NCBI RefSeq assembly: GCF_004358165.1
Contig: NZ_SMTG01000004.1
Location: 248,001 to 312,000, forward strand
Direction: 5' to 3'
Origin: Luteimonas terrae
GTDB taxonomy: Bacteria > Pseudomonadota > Gammaproteobacteria > Xanthomonadales > Xanthomonadaceae
DNA length: 64,000 bases
In this document: positions 9,878 through 19,424 of the stretch, piece after piece
Position numbering within the stretch: the stretch's first letter is position 1
How the letters are laid out: every line of letters starts with the position of its first letter
Position numbers and translations under genes: made by a program
Notes under the pieces: model-generated
Database searches by the model: none
What the model saw: only the letters and a program-made list of their open reading frames with translations
Told to the model about the DNA's origin: nothing

Positions 9878-11674
9878 TCAGCGCTCCAGCACGTGCACCG
9901 GCACGCCGCGTCGTTTGGCCTCGCGCTTGGCACGCGCAGCGCTGGAGGCGATGTCCTCGGCCCCGCCGCGCTCGCCCGGAGCGACTTCGACGATGCCGAT
10001 CGTCAGCGTGGTCAACGGGAAGGTCGCATACCGGCCGCTGCGGTCCTCGCCCTCCAGCACGCCGCGCGCGCGGTCCTCGGGATCGAACAGCGCCAGCGCC
10101 GCGGCATTGAACTCGCCGACCACCCGCTCGCTGCGCCGCATCCAGTCGTCGCTCTGCATCAGCATCACGAAATCGTCTCCGCCGACGTGGCCGACGAAAT
10201 CCCAGCGCGGGTCGGCGTGGCGCAGCAGCGTGGTCGCGACCAGCTGGATCATGCGGTCGCCGAGGAAGTAGCCGTACTGGTCGTTGTAGGGCTTGAAGTG
10301 GTTGAGGTCGCAATAGCAGGCGACGAAGCCCTGGCCCGTCTCGACGAGTCGACGCACGTGCTCGGTGATCGGAATGTTGCCCGGCAGCTGGGTCAGCGGA
10401 TTGGCGTAGCGCGCCGCGTCGATGCGCAGCTCGGTCACGCGCCGCACCAGCGCCTCGCCGGTGCCCACGCCGCGATAGCGGCCGTTGTCGGTGATCACGA
10501 AGCCGTCGTAGAGGTAGCGCTGGTCTTCGCCGAGCAGGATCTGCGACATCTCGTCGAGGCTCTGGCGGATGTCGCACAGCACCGGCGAGGCGTTCATGTG
10601 CATGGTGCAGGGCTTGCGACCCAGCAGCTCGCGCGCGAACGGCGCGGCCATGTGTTCGTTGAAGGCGCGCCGGTTGATCAGGCCCACCGGCAGGTCGTGG
10701 CGGTCGACGACCGGAATCGCGGTCAGCTGCGGGTTTTGCCGGAACAGGATCTCCGCCTCGTGGTTGGTCGCGATGTCGCGGATGCTCGGCGCCTCGATCA
10801 GCATGTGCTCGGCGAGGATCCGCCGGAACGCGCTGGGACGGTCGTTGCGCGGCCACACTTGCAGCTTGTCGCCGGCGGTGGCGCGCACCGCCTCGGGCAC
10901 GTCGCGCGACGGCGTCGCCGCGGGCCGGCCGAGCAGATAGCCCTGCACCAGCGGGATGCCGAGATCGCGCAGCACGCGCAGGTCCTCCACGCGCTCCACG
11001 CCTTCGGCGATCAGCTCGGTGCCGAAGCCGTCGGCCACCTGCACCAGCGCCTTGAGGATGTTGAGGCGGCCGGCGCTGTCGGCCAGACCCTGCACCAGGA
11101 AACGGTCGATCTTGACGAACTCCGGCGACAGCTCGTGCCAGAGCTCGAAGTTGGAATGGCCGTTGCCGAAATCGTCGAGCGCCACGCGCACGCCGGCCGC
11201 GCGCAGATAGCCGATCGCGTGCGCGAGCTGCGCGCAGTCCTCGACGATGTCGCGCTCGGTGATTTCGACGACGAAGTTGCGCAGGTCGTGGCCGCTGGCC
11301 TGCAGCGCTTCGAGGACCTGCTGCGGGCGCGTGGTGCCGCCGAGGATGGCGTGTGCGCTGAGATTGACCAGCAGCAGGCCGCCGCCGGCGAAGTCGTAGC
11401 CGTCGGCGGCGGCGCGCACCGCGCGGGTCTCGAGTTCGCCGAGCGCGCCTTCGGCGCGCGCACGGTCCAGCAGCTGCAACGGCGAGGTGCCGTCGACCGG
11501 CCGCATCAGTGCTTCGTGCGCGATGACGCGATGGTCCTGCAGGCGCACGATGGGCTGGTAGACCATGCCGAACGCGGCACTGGCGGCCGGCGCCGGATCA
11601 TCGACGGCGGCAATGGCGATGGCGCTCATGCCGGCAGACACCGGCACGCGGAAACGGAGGACGGCATGGGACAT
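9878..11674 (-). CDS. EAL-CBS-GGDEF cyclic-di-GMP protein
   Basis: This 598-residue cytoplasmic protein has three modules. The EAL domain (about 35-260) keeps E54-A-L, the VNLS Asn, EITERD, DDFG (167-170), FVKIDR and AEGVE, so phosphodiesterase activity is plausible. A CBS pair (about 285-410) may bind adenine nucleotides. The C-terminal GGDEF domain (about 425-598) has the substrate-binding DLNHFKPYND and an active-site motif GGDDF (498-502), a conservative variant of GGDEF. EAL before GGDEF is the reverse of the commonest order. No membrane segment. A second possible ATG is at 11629. It may make or degrade c-di-GMP; which activity dominates cannot be told from sequence. Confidence 0.9.
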   Translation of the reverse strand: MSHAVLRFRVPVSAGMSAIAIAAVDDPAPAASAAFGMVYQPIVRLQDHRVIAHEALMRPVDGTSPLQLLDRARAEGALGELETRAVRAAADGYDFAGGGLLLVNLSAHAILGGTTRPQQVLEALQASGHDLRNFVVEITERDIVEDCAQLAHAIGYLRAAGVRVALDDFGNGHSNFELWHELSPEFVKIDRFLVQGLADSAGRLNILKALVQVADGFGTELIAEGVERVEDLRVLRDLGIPLVQGYLLGRPAATPSRDVPEAVRATAGDKLQVWPRNDRPSAFRRILAEHMLIEAPSIRDIATNHEAEILFRQNPQLTAIPVVDRHDLPVGLINRRAFNEHMAAPFARELLGRKPCTMHMNASPVLCDIRQSLDEMSQILLGEDQRYLYDGFVITDNGRYRGVGTGEALVRRVTELRIDAARYANPLTQLPGNIPITEHVRRLVETGQGFVACYCDLNHFKPYNDQYGYFLGDRMIQLVATTLLRHADPRWDFVGHVGGDDFVMLMQSDDWMRRSERVVGEFNAAALALFDPEDRARGVLEGEDRSGRYATFPLTTLTIGIVEVAPGERGGAEDIASSAARAKREAKRRGVPVHVLER

Positions 11675-11786
11675 CCCGGGTCGTGGGGCTGGCTGACTGA
11701 CCGGGGGAAGACAGTGCAGGACCGGGCGATGCGGAACGGGCCCGTGCCATCCATGGCGGAGGGCATTGCAGCGGGAGAATGTGACA

Positions 11787-11805
11787 GCGGCATGTCGGAT
11801 GCCGC
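11787..11805 (-). terminator. weak stem-loop after the GST gene
   Basis: A perfect 7-base stem, GCGGCAT (11787-11793) with ATGCCGC (11799-11805) and a 5-base loop, starts 8 bases after the stop of the glutathione S-transferase gene. The following bases on the minus strand are not T-rich, so intrinsic termination would be weak or factor-assisted. Confidence 0.35.
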
Positions 11806-11812
11806 ATGCGCG

Positions 11813-12445
11813 TCAACCGCTGGGCGGCATCCCCGCGTCGTCGAGCGCACTCGCACGCTGCCACGCCGGACGCGCCTGCAGCCGTTCGACGTAGGCCGCG
11901 AACGCGGGCCGCGGCGGCAGCGACTTGAACATCTGGCCCCAGGCGATCTGCGAGCCCGCATAGACATCCGCCGCGGTGAAGCGGTCGCCGGTCAGCCACG
12001 GCGACGCCGCGGCCGCGGCTTGCTCGAGCGTATCGACGGTGCGTTCGAAACTGCCGTAACCGGCCATCCGTGCACGCTCCGGCGGCGCCAGCAAGCCGAG
12101 CGACTTGGCCGTCACCGCCGCTTCCAGCGGACCGGCCGCGAAGAACATCCAGCGGTAGTAGGCCGCCCGCGCCGCCGGCGTCGGTGCGGGCAGCAGACCG
12201 GCCTGCGGAAACGTCTCGGCGAGATACGCACAGATCGCCGCGGCCTCGGTCACCACCACGCCGCCGTGCACCAGCGTGGGCACCTTGCCCATCGGATTGA
12301 TCGCGCGGAACGCGGGCGCCTCGGTGCCGCCCTCGAAATCGACGATCTCGACCCGGTACGGCTGACCCACTTCCTCGAGCATCCAGCGCGCAATGCGACC
12401 GCGCGACATGGGGTTGGTGTAGAGGATCAGGTCGTCGGCGCTCAT
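11813..12445 (-). CDS. glutathione S-transferase
   Basis: The 210-residue protein has a thioredoxin-like N-terminal domain, LILYTNPMSRGRIARWMLEE, with the MSRGR segment where the catalytic Ser/Cys sits. It continues with the cis-Pro/Glu region MGKVPTLVHGGVVVTEAAAI (glutathione gamma-Glu contact) and a helical C-terminal domain carrying the N-capping GDRFTAADVYAGSQ. Length is typical. The substrate class is unknown; ligand would be an electrophile conjugated to glutathione, and gshA lies about 4 kb away. Upstream is the large non-coding repeat region, so its promoter must lie just beyond 12445. Confidence 0.9.
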   Translation of the reverse strand: MSADDLILYTNPMSRGRIARWMLEEVGQPYRVEIVDFEGGTEAPAFRAINPMGKVPTLVHGGVVVTEAAAICAYLAETFPQAGLLPAPTPAARAAYYRWMFFAAGPLEAAVTAKSLGLLAPPERARMAGYGSFERTVDTLEQAAAAASPWLTGDRFTAADVYAGSQIAWGQMFKSLPPRPAFAAYVERLQARPAWQRASALDDAGMPPSG

Positions 12446-12550
12446 GGCGGATCCCGGAGGCGGAGCGGTGGAGTGTGCGCTTGGGCGGTGTCGGCGACAA
12501 ATTCCGGTGACCAGCGCCCTCCGCCTGCAGTCGGCGCCTCTGCTTACGCG

Positions 12551-12641
12551 TTGCTTTTTCCCGTTGCTGTTGCTGTTGCTGTTGCGGTTGCCGTTGCTGT
12601 TGCTGTTGTTGTTGTTGTTGTTGTGGCTGTGGCTGTGGCTT
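12551..12641. repeat. CTG-rich triplet/hexamer microsatellite
   Basis: About 90 bases of GTTGCT/GTTGTT/GTGGCT units form a strongly strand-biased tract. The complementary composition, AGCAAC/CAGCAG units, recurs at 13226-13264, so the two tracts could pair as the outermost arms of the inverted structure between them. There is no coding evidence: the frames give poly-Leu or poly-Ala/Thr only. Confidence 0.7.
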
Positions 12642-12656
12642 TCAGCCCTTGATGTG

Positions 12657-13205
12657 CGAGCCGTAAAGCGAGCCGAGCATCGCAGGACGACGGGGTCGGA
12701 GAGCAGCCCATGTCTGAGCGCAGCGAGTTTGGGCTGCGTGCCCCGTCGTCCGAGAAGCGCAGGGGACCGATGCGGCTGTATCGCATCGGATCGCGTCCGG
12801 CGAAGGCGGTTTGACTCACGCCTCCGGCGTTCGCCCTTCGGGCCGGCTTCGCCGTTCGCCAGCGCCTACGCGCTGTCGTGCTTCCTTTTGACAAGACAAA
12901 AGGAAGCCGCGCGCGGCGCGTGCGGAAGCCTTGGGTTTGATCTTGATTCTGCTTTTATGCTGGTGGGGCGAAGGCCAATGCCAAGGCAAGTGCAGAGCTT
13001 TCGCCCGCTGCGCGTGCGAGTTTCTTTTGGCGGGACCCAAAAGAAACCAAAAGGTCCCTTCGCCGGACGCGATCCGCCGCCTGGAGCCGCGGCGGTCCCC
13101 TCCGCGCCTCGCCTGTCGCGGCACGCAGCCCAAACTCGCTGCGCTCAGACATGGGCTGCTCTACGGCCACGCCAAGCTCCGGTGCTCGGCTCGCTTTACG
13201 GCTCG
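12657..13205. repeat. large inverted repeat: two opposed ~150-bp copies with internal hairpins
   Basis: Three perfect inverted arm pairs share one centre near 12931: 12657-12679 with 13183-13205 (23 bases), 12701-12742 with 13120-13161 (42 bases) and 12787-12806 with 13057-13076 (20 bases). Spacers between arms are equal or nearly so (21/21 and 44/43 bases) but diverged, so these are two opposed copies of one unit. The ~250-base middle carries two hairpins: GCTTCCTTTTG/CAAAAGGAAGC (12880-12890/12897-12907) and GTTTCTTTTGG/CCAAAAGAAAC (13020-13030/13037-13047). The whole 12446-13291 gap holds no convincing gene. Confidence 0.75.
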
Positions 13206-13225
13206 TGCGTCAAACGCTGAAGCAC

Positions 13226-13264
13226 AGCAACAGCCGCAGCAACAGCAACAGCAACAGCAGCAGC
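13226..13264. repeat. CAG-rich microsatellite, complement of 12551-12641
   Basis: The tract consists of AGCAAC and CAGCAG units directly outside the right arm of the inverted repeat. It mirrors the CTG-type tract on the left side in sequence type, and ends 27 bases before the ppc stop codon at 13292. Confidence 0.65.
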
Positions 13265-13291
13265 TAATGCGGAGAAGCCGAGCCGAAACGG

Positions 13292-16015
13292 TCAACCGGT
13301 GTTCTGGATACCCGCGGCAATGCCATTGACCGTCGCCAGCAGCGCGCGCAACGTGGCGTCGTCCTCGCGGTCCGACGCGCGCCAGCGCCGCAGCAGTTCC
13401 ACCTGCAGCAGGCTGATCGGATCCACGTAGGGATTGCGCAGGCGGATCGACAACTGCAGGCGGTAGTCGTCGGCCAGCAGCACGTCCTGTTCCTTGAGCA
13501 GCAGGATCGCATCGCGCGTCCGCAGGCATTCGTCGAGGATGCCGGGGAAGAACGCGTCATGCGCGTCGCCGGCCAGCTGCGAGTAGCGCTCGAAGATGCC
13601 GATGTCGCTCTTGGCCAGCAGCATCTCCACGTCGTCGAGCGCGGCGCGGAAGAACGGCCAGTCGCGCGCCATCTCGGTCATGGCCTGCTGGCCGTACACG
13701 CGGATGCCGTGCTGGAGCGCGGTGCCCAGGCCATACCAGCCGGTCAGGCCGGAGCGGTTCTGCGCCCAGGCGAAGACCCACGGGATTGCGCGCAGATTGT
13801 TGATGCCGCCGTCGCGCCTGCGCGACGGACGCGAGCCGATCTGCAGGCGTTCGATGACGTCGATCGGCGTGGCCGCGCGGAAATAGTCCGGGAAGTCGGC
13901 GCGCTCGTGCACCAGCGCGCGGTAATGCGTGCGCGAGACCTCGGCCAGTTCGGTCGCGATGCCGCGCCAGCTGTCCTCGCGCGGATCGGGCGCGCGCGGC
14001 CGCAGTGTGGCCTGCAGCACGGCGGCGGTGGACTGCTCGAGGTTGCGCAATGCGAGTGCGCGGATGCCGTATTTGCGGTGGATGACCTCGCCCTGCTCGG
14101 TCACGCGCAGGCTGCCGTCGACCGACCCACGCGGTGCGGCATTGATCGCGCGCCCGGTCTTGCCGCCACCGCGGCTCACCGAGCCGCCACGACCATGGAA
14201 GAACACGATGCGCACGCCGGCTTCGCGCGCGAGCGCGGTCAATTCCACCTGCGTGCGCTGCAGCGCCCAGCGCGACGCCAGCAGGCCACCGTCCTTGGCG
14301 CTGTCGGAATAGCCGAGCATCACCGTCTGCCGCTCGCCGCGCGACGCCAGGTGCGCGCGATAGCGCGGATCGTCGAACAGCGCGCGCATCACGCCCGGCG
14401 CGGCCTGCAGGTCGTCGACGGTCTCGAACAGCGGCGACACGTCGAGCGGCACCTGGCCGTCCTCAACGCAGCCGGCGATGCGGGCCAGCGCCAGCACCGC
14501 CAGCGCATCGGCGGCGCTGCGTGCCATCGAGATGATGTACAGCCCGGTCGCCGACGCGCCGTGGCTGCGGCGCAGGTCGGTGACCGCATCGAACACGCCG
14601 AGTGTCGAGGCGACAGTGTCGTGCGACAGCGCGCCGTTCGCCTTCGGCGGCGTATCGAGCATGGCGTGCAGACGTTCGAGGCGCGTCTCGACGTCGAGCG
14701 CACTCCAGTCGCTGCCATCGATCTGGCCGAGCACCTCGTCGTGCACCGCCGAATCCTGGCGCAGGTCGAGTGCGGCGAGGTGGAAGCCGAAGGTGCGCGC
14801 ACGCCACAGCAGGCGTTCCAGCGCGAACAGACCGGCATGCTCGCCGCGATGGCCGCGCAGGCTGGCCTCCATCAGATCCAGATCGGCGCGGAACGCATCG
14901 GCATCCGCGTAGCCCGCCCGGTGGTCGGCATCGGTCAGGCGCAGCCGCAGCTGCATCAGATCGAGCAGGCGCCGGTAAGGCATGTCGGCGTGGCGCGGAT
15001 TGAGCGCGGACTCGGCATCCGGCAGACGCCGACGGTAATCGTCGACGCGGGCGCTGATCGACGCGTCGATCGTCGCGCGGCCCTGCGTCTGGGTCAGCAC
15101 GTTGCCGAGGCTGCGCAGGTCGCGCCGGTACTGCGCGAGCGCTTGGCTGCGCTGCGCACCGAGCGCGGCGCGCATGGTGTCGGCATTGACGTTGGGATTG
15201 CCGTCCATGTCGCCACCGACCCAGGTGCCGAAGCGCAGCACCTGCGGCAATGCGGGACGCGCACCGTAGACCGACTCGATCGCATCGCCGAGGGCCTCGT
15301 AGAACACCGGCAGCACGCGGTAGAGCACGTTCGACAGGTAGTAGCCGACATGCTCGACCTCGTCGGCGACAGTCGGCTTGCGCGCGGGCGCGTCGGAGGT
15401 CTGCCACGCCGAGGTCAGGGCCAGCACGATGCGCGCATCGTCGGCGCGGCGTTCGGTCGGCGTGCGTTCGCGATCGATGTCGGCGATCAGGCGCTCGACG
15501 ATCGTGCGCTCCTTCTCCAGCAGCACGCGACGCACGGCCTCGGTGGGATGCGCGGTGAACACCGGCTCGACGTGCAGACGCGCGAGCGCGGCTTCGAGCT
15601 GCGGCAGATCGACACCGCCGTCCCTGAGTTCCTGCAGCACCGCTTCCAGCCCACCGGGCTGCGGCGCGTCGCCGTTGCGCTGGTAGTCGCGACGGCGGCG
15701 GATGCGGTGCACGCGCTCGGCGAGATTGATCGCACCGAAGTACGCGGCGAATGCACGCACCAGCGCATCGGCATCGTCCAGTGAGACCTGCGCCAGACCC
15801 TCGGCGAGCGTGTCGACCGGCGCGCCGGTTTCGCGACGCGCAATCGCCGCGCGCCGCACCTGCTCGACCTGGTCGAGCAATGCGGGCGAGACCTGTTCGG
15901 AGAGCATGTGGCCGACCATCGCGCCAAGGCGGCGGACGTCGTCGCGCAACAGGGTGTCGGAGGTCGCGAAGCCGACTTCGCGCAGCGGAGGGGGGAGATC
16001 GTCGTGGGCGGTCAT
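13292..16015 (-). CDS. ppc: phosphoenolpyruvate carboxylase
   Basis: This 907-residue enzyme makes oxaloacetate from PEP and bicarbonate, replenishing the TCA cycle. Full length for the family. Visible are the catalytic-His motif VFTAHPTEAVRR (near residue 150), FGTWVGGDMDGNPNVN, the second active-site loop MLGYSDSAKDGGLLASRW, FHGRGGSVSRGGG, the IGSRPSRR segment and the canonical C-terminus ending QNTG. A TATAAC hexamer lies only 9-14 bases before the ATG (16024-16029 on the minus strand), suggesting a very short leader, but no good -35 is seen. The hairpin at 16073-16118 separates it from gshA. Confidence 0.97.
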   Translation of the reverse strand: MTAHDDLPPPLREVGFATSDTLLRDDVRRLGAMVGHMLSEQVSPALLDQVEQVRRAAIARRETGAPVDTLAEGLAQVSLDDADALVRAFAAYFGAINLAERVHRIRRRRDYQRNGDAPQPGGLEAVLQELRDGGVDLPQLEAALARLHVEPVFTAHPTEAVRRVLLEKERTIVERLIADIDRERTPTERRADDARIVLALTSAWQTSDAPARKPTVADEVEHVGYYLSNVLYRVLPVFYEALGDAIESVYGARPALPQVLRFGTWVGGDMDGNPNVNADTMRAALGAQRSQALAQYRRDLRSLGNVLTQTQGRATIDASISARVDDYRRRLPDAESALNPRHADMPYRRLLDLMQLRLRLTDADHRAGYADADAFRADLDLMEASLRGHRGEHAGLFALERLLWRARTFGFHLAALDLRQDSAVHDEVLGQIDGSDWSALDVETRLERLHAMLDTPPKANGALSHDTVASTLGVFDAVTDLRRSHGASATGLYIISMARSAADALAVLALARIAGCVEDGQVPLDVSPLFETVDDLQAAPGVMRALFDDPRYRAHLASRGERQTVMLGYSDSAKDGGLLASRWALQRTQVELTALAREAGVRIVFFHGRGGSVSRGGGKTGRAINAAPRGSVDGSLRVTEQGEVIHRKYGIRALALRNLEQSTAAVLQATLRPRAPDPREDSWRGIATELAEVSRTHYRALVHERADFPDYFRAATPIDVIERLQIGSRPSRRRDGGINNLRAIPWVFAWAQNRSGLTGWYGLGTALQHGIRVYGQQAMTEMARDWPFFRAALDDVEMLLAKSDIGIFERYSQLAGDAHDAFFPGILDECLRTRDAILLLKEQDVLLADDYRLQLSIRLRNPYVDPISLLQVELLRRWRASDREDDATLRALLATVNGIAAGIQNTG

Positions 16016-16072
16016 CCGCTCACGTTATACGAGCGCCACGTGACCGTGGTGCAGCGATGCCCTCGAAGCCGT

Positions 16073-16118
16073 TCGAAGTCCTGCCGCGCTCGCCGGCGGC
16101 GCGCGCGACGGACTTCGA
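16073..16118. terminator. stem-loop between gshA and ppc
   Basis: TCGAAGTCC (16073-16081) pairs perfectly with GGACTTCGA (16110-16118), and the 28-base interior is itself GC-rich and self-complementary. It begins 10 bases after the gshA stop on the minus strand. It has no U-tract, so it is a structural candidate for gshA 3'-end formation rather than a proven intrinsic terminator. Confidence 0.4.
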
Positions 16119-16127
16119 CATGGGCGC

Positions 16128-17492
16128 TCAGTACGCGAACTCGCGGAACACGCGATCGATGTCGCCCTGCCAGGGGCCGTGGTACAGCGCGAGCTTGCGC
16201 TCGGCCGGCGTCTCGCCCGACTCGGCGATCTCGATCAGGGTTTCGAGGAACACGCGTTCGTCCTGGCCGCGCGCATTGGTCCGCGCGCGACGCTGCAGGC
16301 CGGCGACCGAGATCTTCAGCGCCTCGACGGCGAGATCGCGCAGGGTGCCGCTGCGGAACGGCGTCTTCAACGCGTGCCTGGGCACGTTGTCGCGCAGGGC
16401 GTTGCGCTCTTCCATGCTGAAGTCGCGGACCAGGTCCCAGGCCGCATCCAGCGCCGCGTCATCGTACAGCAGGCCCACCCAGAACGCGGGCAACGCGCAC
16501 AGCCGGTTCCACGGACCGCCGTCGGCGCCGCGCATCTCCAGATATTTCTTCAGACGCACCTCCGGGAAGGCGGTGGTCATGTGGTCGTTCCAGTCGCGCA
16601 GGGTCGGCAGCTGGCCCGGCAGCACCGGCAGTTCGCCACGCAGGAAATCGCGGAAGCTCTGGCCGCTGGCGTCGTGGTAGATGCCGTCGCGGTAGGAGAA
16701 GTACATCGGCACGTCGAGCAGGTAGTCGACGTAACGCTCGTAGCCGAAACCGTCCTCGAACACGAAGTCGAGCATGCCGGTGCGGTCGGCATCGGTGTCG
16801 GTCCAGATGTGCGAGCGGTAGCTCAGGTAGCCGTTCGGCCGGCCCTCGGTGAACGGCGAATCGGCGAACAGCGCCGTGGCCACCGGCTGCAGCGCCAGCG
16901 ACACGCGGAACTTCTTCACCATGTCGGCTTCGGTCGCGTAGTCGAGATTGACCTGCACGGTGCAGGTGCGGGTCATCATGTCCAGGCCCAGATCGCCGAC
17001 CTTGGGCATGTAATCGCGCATGATCCGGTAGCGGCCCTTGGGCATCCACGGCATGTCGGCGCGCGACCACTTGGGCTGGAAGCCCATGCCGAGGAACCCC
17101 AGGCCCAGGCCGTCGGCGACCGCGCGGACTTCGCGCAGGTGCGTCTCGACCTCGCTGCAGGTCTGGTGGATGTGTTCGAGCGGCGCGCCCGACAGTTCCA
17201 GCTGGCCTGCCGGCTCCAGCGTCACCGACGCGCCGTCCTTGAGCAGCGCGACCGTGCGGCCGCCCTCGTCCACCGGCGCCCAGCCGTAGCGCGTGAGTCC
17301 GGTCAGCAGCGCTTCGATGCCACGCGGCCCGTCGAAGGTCGGCGGGCGCAGATCGTCGAGGCGGAAGCCGAACTTCTCGTGCTCGGTGCCGATGCGCCAG
17401 GCGTCGATCGGCTTCTCGCCGGAGGCGAGCACCTCGACCAGCTGCGCACGGTCGGTGATCGGGGTATCGGCGACGTGGCTGGGGCTGGACAT
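16128..17492 (-). CDS. gshA: glutamate-cysteine ligase, class 3 (plant/proteobacterial type)
   Basis: This 454-residue ligase catalyses the first step of glutathione synthesis: ATP-dependent joining of cysteine to the glutamate gamma-carboxyl. Motifs fit the GCS2/plant-like class: [50 protein letters not shown] as a near-continuous block, [13 protein letters not shown] and [11 protein letters not shown]. Start ATG 17492 is preferred over a longer Arg-rich frame upstream. Glutathione made here feeds the adjacent formaldehyde pathway and the GST. It is followed by a hairpin and ppc; engB is 115 bases upstream on the same strand. Confidence 0.95.
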   Translation of the reverse strand: MSSPSHVADTPITDRAQLVEVLASGEKPIDAWRIGTEHEKFGFRLDDLRPPTFDGPRGIEALLTGLTRYGWAPVDEGGRTVALLKDGASVTLEPAGQLELSGAPLEHIHQTCSEVETHLREVRAVADGLGLGFLGMGFQPKWSRADMPWMPKGRYRIMRDYMPKVGDLGLDMMTRTCTVQVNLDYATEADMVKKFRVSLALQPVATALFADSPFTEGRPNGYLSYRSHIWTDTDADRTGMLDFVFEDGFGYERYVDYLLDVPMYFSYRDGIYHDASGQSFRDFLRGELPVLPGQLPTLRDWNDHMTTAFPEVRLKKYLEMRGADGGPWNRLCALPAFWVGLLYDDAALDAAWDLVRDFSMEERNALRDNVPRHALKTPFRSGTLRDLAVEALKISVAGLQRRARTNARGQDERVFLETLIEIAESGETPAERKLALYHGPWQGDIDRVFREFAY

Positions 17493-17607
17493 GCGCAGGA
17501 CGGCTCTGGAAGGGGCGCACGGAGAGCCGCGACGCGAAGCGCGCACTATAAGCGCGGACCCGCCATCCGGGCGTCTTGCCCGTGCATCGCCAGCGTTCCA
17601 GCCGTGC

Positions 17608-18240
17608 TCAGGACGCGCGGACCGGCGTGCGCGGCCCCATCTCCATCCAGTTCGCGATCACGCTGCGCGCCTCGTCGACGCCGACCTTGGACTCGCCGGA
17701 GAACACCTGCACGCTGACCTTGTCGCCGTGCAGCGCCTGCAGTTCCTTGCGCACCGCCTGCAGCGTGTTGCCGGCCGCGCCGCGGCCCAGCTTGTCGGCC
17801 TTGGTCAGCAGCGCATGCGCCGGCATGCCGTGCTCGACCGCGAACGCGATCATCTGGCGGTCGTAGTCCTTGAGCGGGTGGCGGATGTCCATCACCACGA
17901 CCAGCCCTTTGAGCGCCTCGCGCTCGCGGAAATAGCGGGCCAGGAACGCCTGCCAGTGCGCCTGCAGGTCGCGCGGCACCTTGGCGTAGCCGTAACCGGG
18001 CAGATCGACGAGGAAACGGTTCTCGTGCGGCGGCAGCGCGAAGAAGACCAGCTGCTGGGTGCGGCCGGGGGTCTTGGACACGCGCGCGAGGGCGTTCTGC
18101 TGGCACAGCGCATTGAGCGCGCTGGACTTGCCGGCATTGGAGCGACCGGCGAAGGCGACTTCGAAGCCGCCGTCGGCAGGCAGCTGCTGCGGCGTGTGTG
18201 CGGCCAACAGGTAATTGGCGCGGGCAAAGGGATTCGACAT
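17608..18240 (-). CDS. engB: ribosome-biogenesis GTPase EngB/YsxC/YihA
   Basis: This 210-residue small GTPase is needed for 50S subunit assembly. G1 is [18 protein letters not shown]2 a Thr in [13 protein letters not shown]3 [11 protein letters not shown]4 [10 protein letters not shown] and G5 [13 protein letters not shown], with the family's [15 protein letters not shown] between G3 and G4. ATG 18240 gives the standard N-terminus [15 protein letters not shown]. It is divergent from cytochrome c4 across a 131-base gap, a neighbourhood I recall as common in Gammaproteobacteria. Confidence 0.95.
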   Translation of the reverse strand: MSNPFARANYLLAAHTPQQLPADGGFEVAFAGRSNAGKSSALNALCQQNALARVSKTPGRTQQLVFFALPPHENRFLVDLPGYGYAKVPRDLQAHWQAFLARYFREREALKGLVVVMDIRHPLKDYDRQMIAFAVEHGMPAHALLTKADKLGRGAAGNTLQAVRKELQALHGDKVSVQVFSGESKVGVDEARSVIANWMEMGPRTPVRAS

Positions 18241-18284
18241 CGCGATAGCTTGGCACGACGGGCGCCGCCCTGCCCGACTGCGGT

Positions 18285-18313
18285 TTGACCGACCCGGCGG
18301 TGCCCAACATAAT
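18285..18313 (+). promoter_or_regulatory. sigma-70 promoter of cytochrome c4
   Basis: TTGACC (18285-18290) and CATAAT (18308-18313) are separated by exactly 17 bases, each five of six to consensus. Transcription would begin near 18320, giving a leader of about 50 bases to the ATG at 18372. It sits in the divergent engB/cytochrome c4 gap. Confidence 0.75.
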
Positions 18314-18371
18314 CCGGGGACTTGCGGCCGGCCCCACCCGGACGTGGTGTCGAAGATCACGGAGCTCAGCA

Positions 18372-19274
18372 ATGCGCCACGCCCGCGCCTTTGGTATCGC
18401 CGGTCTAGTCATCCTTGCCGTGGGCGCCGTCGCGTTCGCGCAGTCCACCGTGCAGCCGTTGCCGGATGCGCCGGCGGTCGAAACACGCGAACTCGGCGAC
18501 ACCGCCGTCGCCGATCTGGCGAAGGCCACGCACGGTGATCCGCAGAAGGGCGCCCAGCTCGCCGGTGCCTGCGCGGCCTGCCATGGCCTCGACGGCAACG
18601 CCGACGCCGACCCCAGCCTGTATCCGCGCATCGCCGGCCAGAGCGAGCGCTACGTCGCCCGCCAACTGGCGCTGTTCAAGAGCGGCGAGCGCGTCAACGC
18701 GATCATGCAGCCCTTCGCCCAGCCGCTCAGCGCGCAGGACATGCGCGATCTCGGCGCGCATTACGCGCAGCAGTCCAGCGGCGCGGGCATCGCCGACGAC
18801 GCGGTGGTCGAGGCCGGCCCCTACAAGGGCATGAAGTTCTTCGAAGTCGGCCAGAAGCTGTTCCGCAGCGGCGACGCCGAGCGCGACATTCCCGCCTGCA
18901 TGGCCTGTCACGGCCCGGCTGGCAGCGGCAATCCGGGCCCGGCCTATCCGCACGTCGGCGGCCAGCAGGCCTGGTACAGCTCCGGCCGGCTCTATGCCTA
19001 CCGCGAGGGCCAGAGCAGCGAGGACGACAAGCACCTGTTCAACGTGATGGCCGCGGTCGCCAAGTCGCTGACCGACGAGGAGATCGAGGCACTGTCGAGC
19101 TACATGCAGGGCCTGCACCCACGCCCGGATCCGGCGATGCAGGCCGCGATCGAGGCCCAGGCCGCGGCGATGCCGGCGCCGGCCACGCCGCCCCAGGACC
19201 AGGCCGTGCCCGCGACCGATCCGACCGCCGAGCAGGCGCTCGAAGCCGCGGAGCCGGCGCCCGCGACGCAGTGA
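18372..19274 (+). CDS. cytochrome c4, di-heme periplasmic electron carrier
   Basis: The 300-residue exported protein starts with a Sec signal peptide (RHARAFGIAGLVILAVGAVA, cleavage near AFA-Q). It has two heme c motifs: CAACH (67-71) and CMACH (176-180), each in the repeated cytochrome c4 half-domain, followed by IMQPFAQPLS and later FNVMAAVAKSLTDEEIEAL with axial-Met candidates. A Pro/Ala-rich tail of about 50 residues extends past the usual end. It passes electrons in the periplasm, plausibly to the cytochrome oxidase encoded at 59-63.5 kb. Start ATG 18372 is supported by the promoter and signal peptide. Confidence 0.93.
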   Translation: MRHARAFGIAGLVILAVGAVAFAQSTVQPLPDAPAVETRELGDTAVADLAKATHGDPQKGAQLAGACAACHGLDGNADADPSLYPRIAGQSERYVARQLALFKSGERVNAIMQPFAQPLSAQDMRDLGAHYAQQSSGAGIADDAVVEAGPYKGMKFFEVGQKLFRSGDAERDIPACMACHGPAGSGNPGPAYPHVGGQQAWYSSGRLYAYREGQSSEDDKHLFNVMAAVAKSLTDEEIEALSSYMQGLHPRPDPAMQAAIEAQAAAMPAPATPPQDQAVPATDPTAEQALEAAEPAPATQ

Positions 19275-19424
19275 TGCACCGCGCCGCGACGCGACATCAC
19301 CCTGCCGCTTGCGGCACCATGCCGGCTTGATCGACGCGTCCCGTCCCCACACGCCGCGCCGACGGCGGTCGCCGCAGCCCTGCGGCACCGGCCGGGCGCG
19401 GCGTCCGCATTCCGGAGTGCCTGC

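Noticed and set aside
12551..12641. Possible CRISPR or protein-repeat array
   Set aside because: The unit is a 3-6 base microsatellite, not 25-40 base repeats with unique spacers, and there are no cas genes.
9893..12652. Plus-strand open frame of over 900 codons opposite the c-di-GMP and GST genes
   Set aside because: Antisense shadow: composition is His/Arg/Gln-biased, no motifs, and it runs into a (GTTGCT)n tract.
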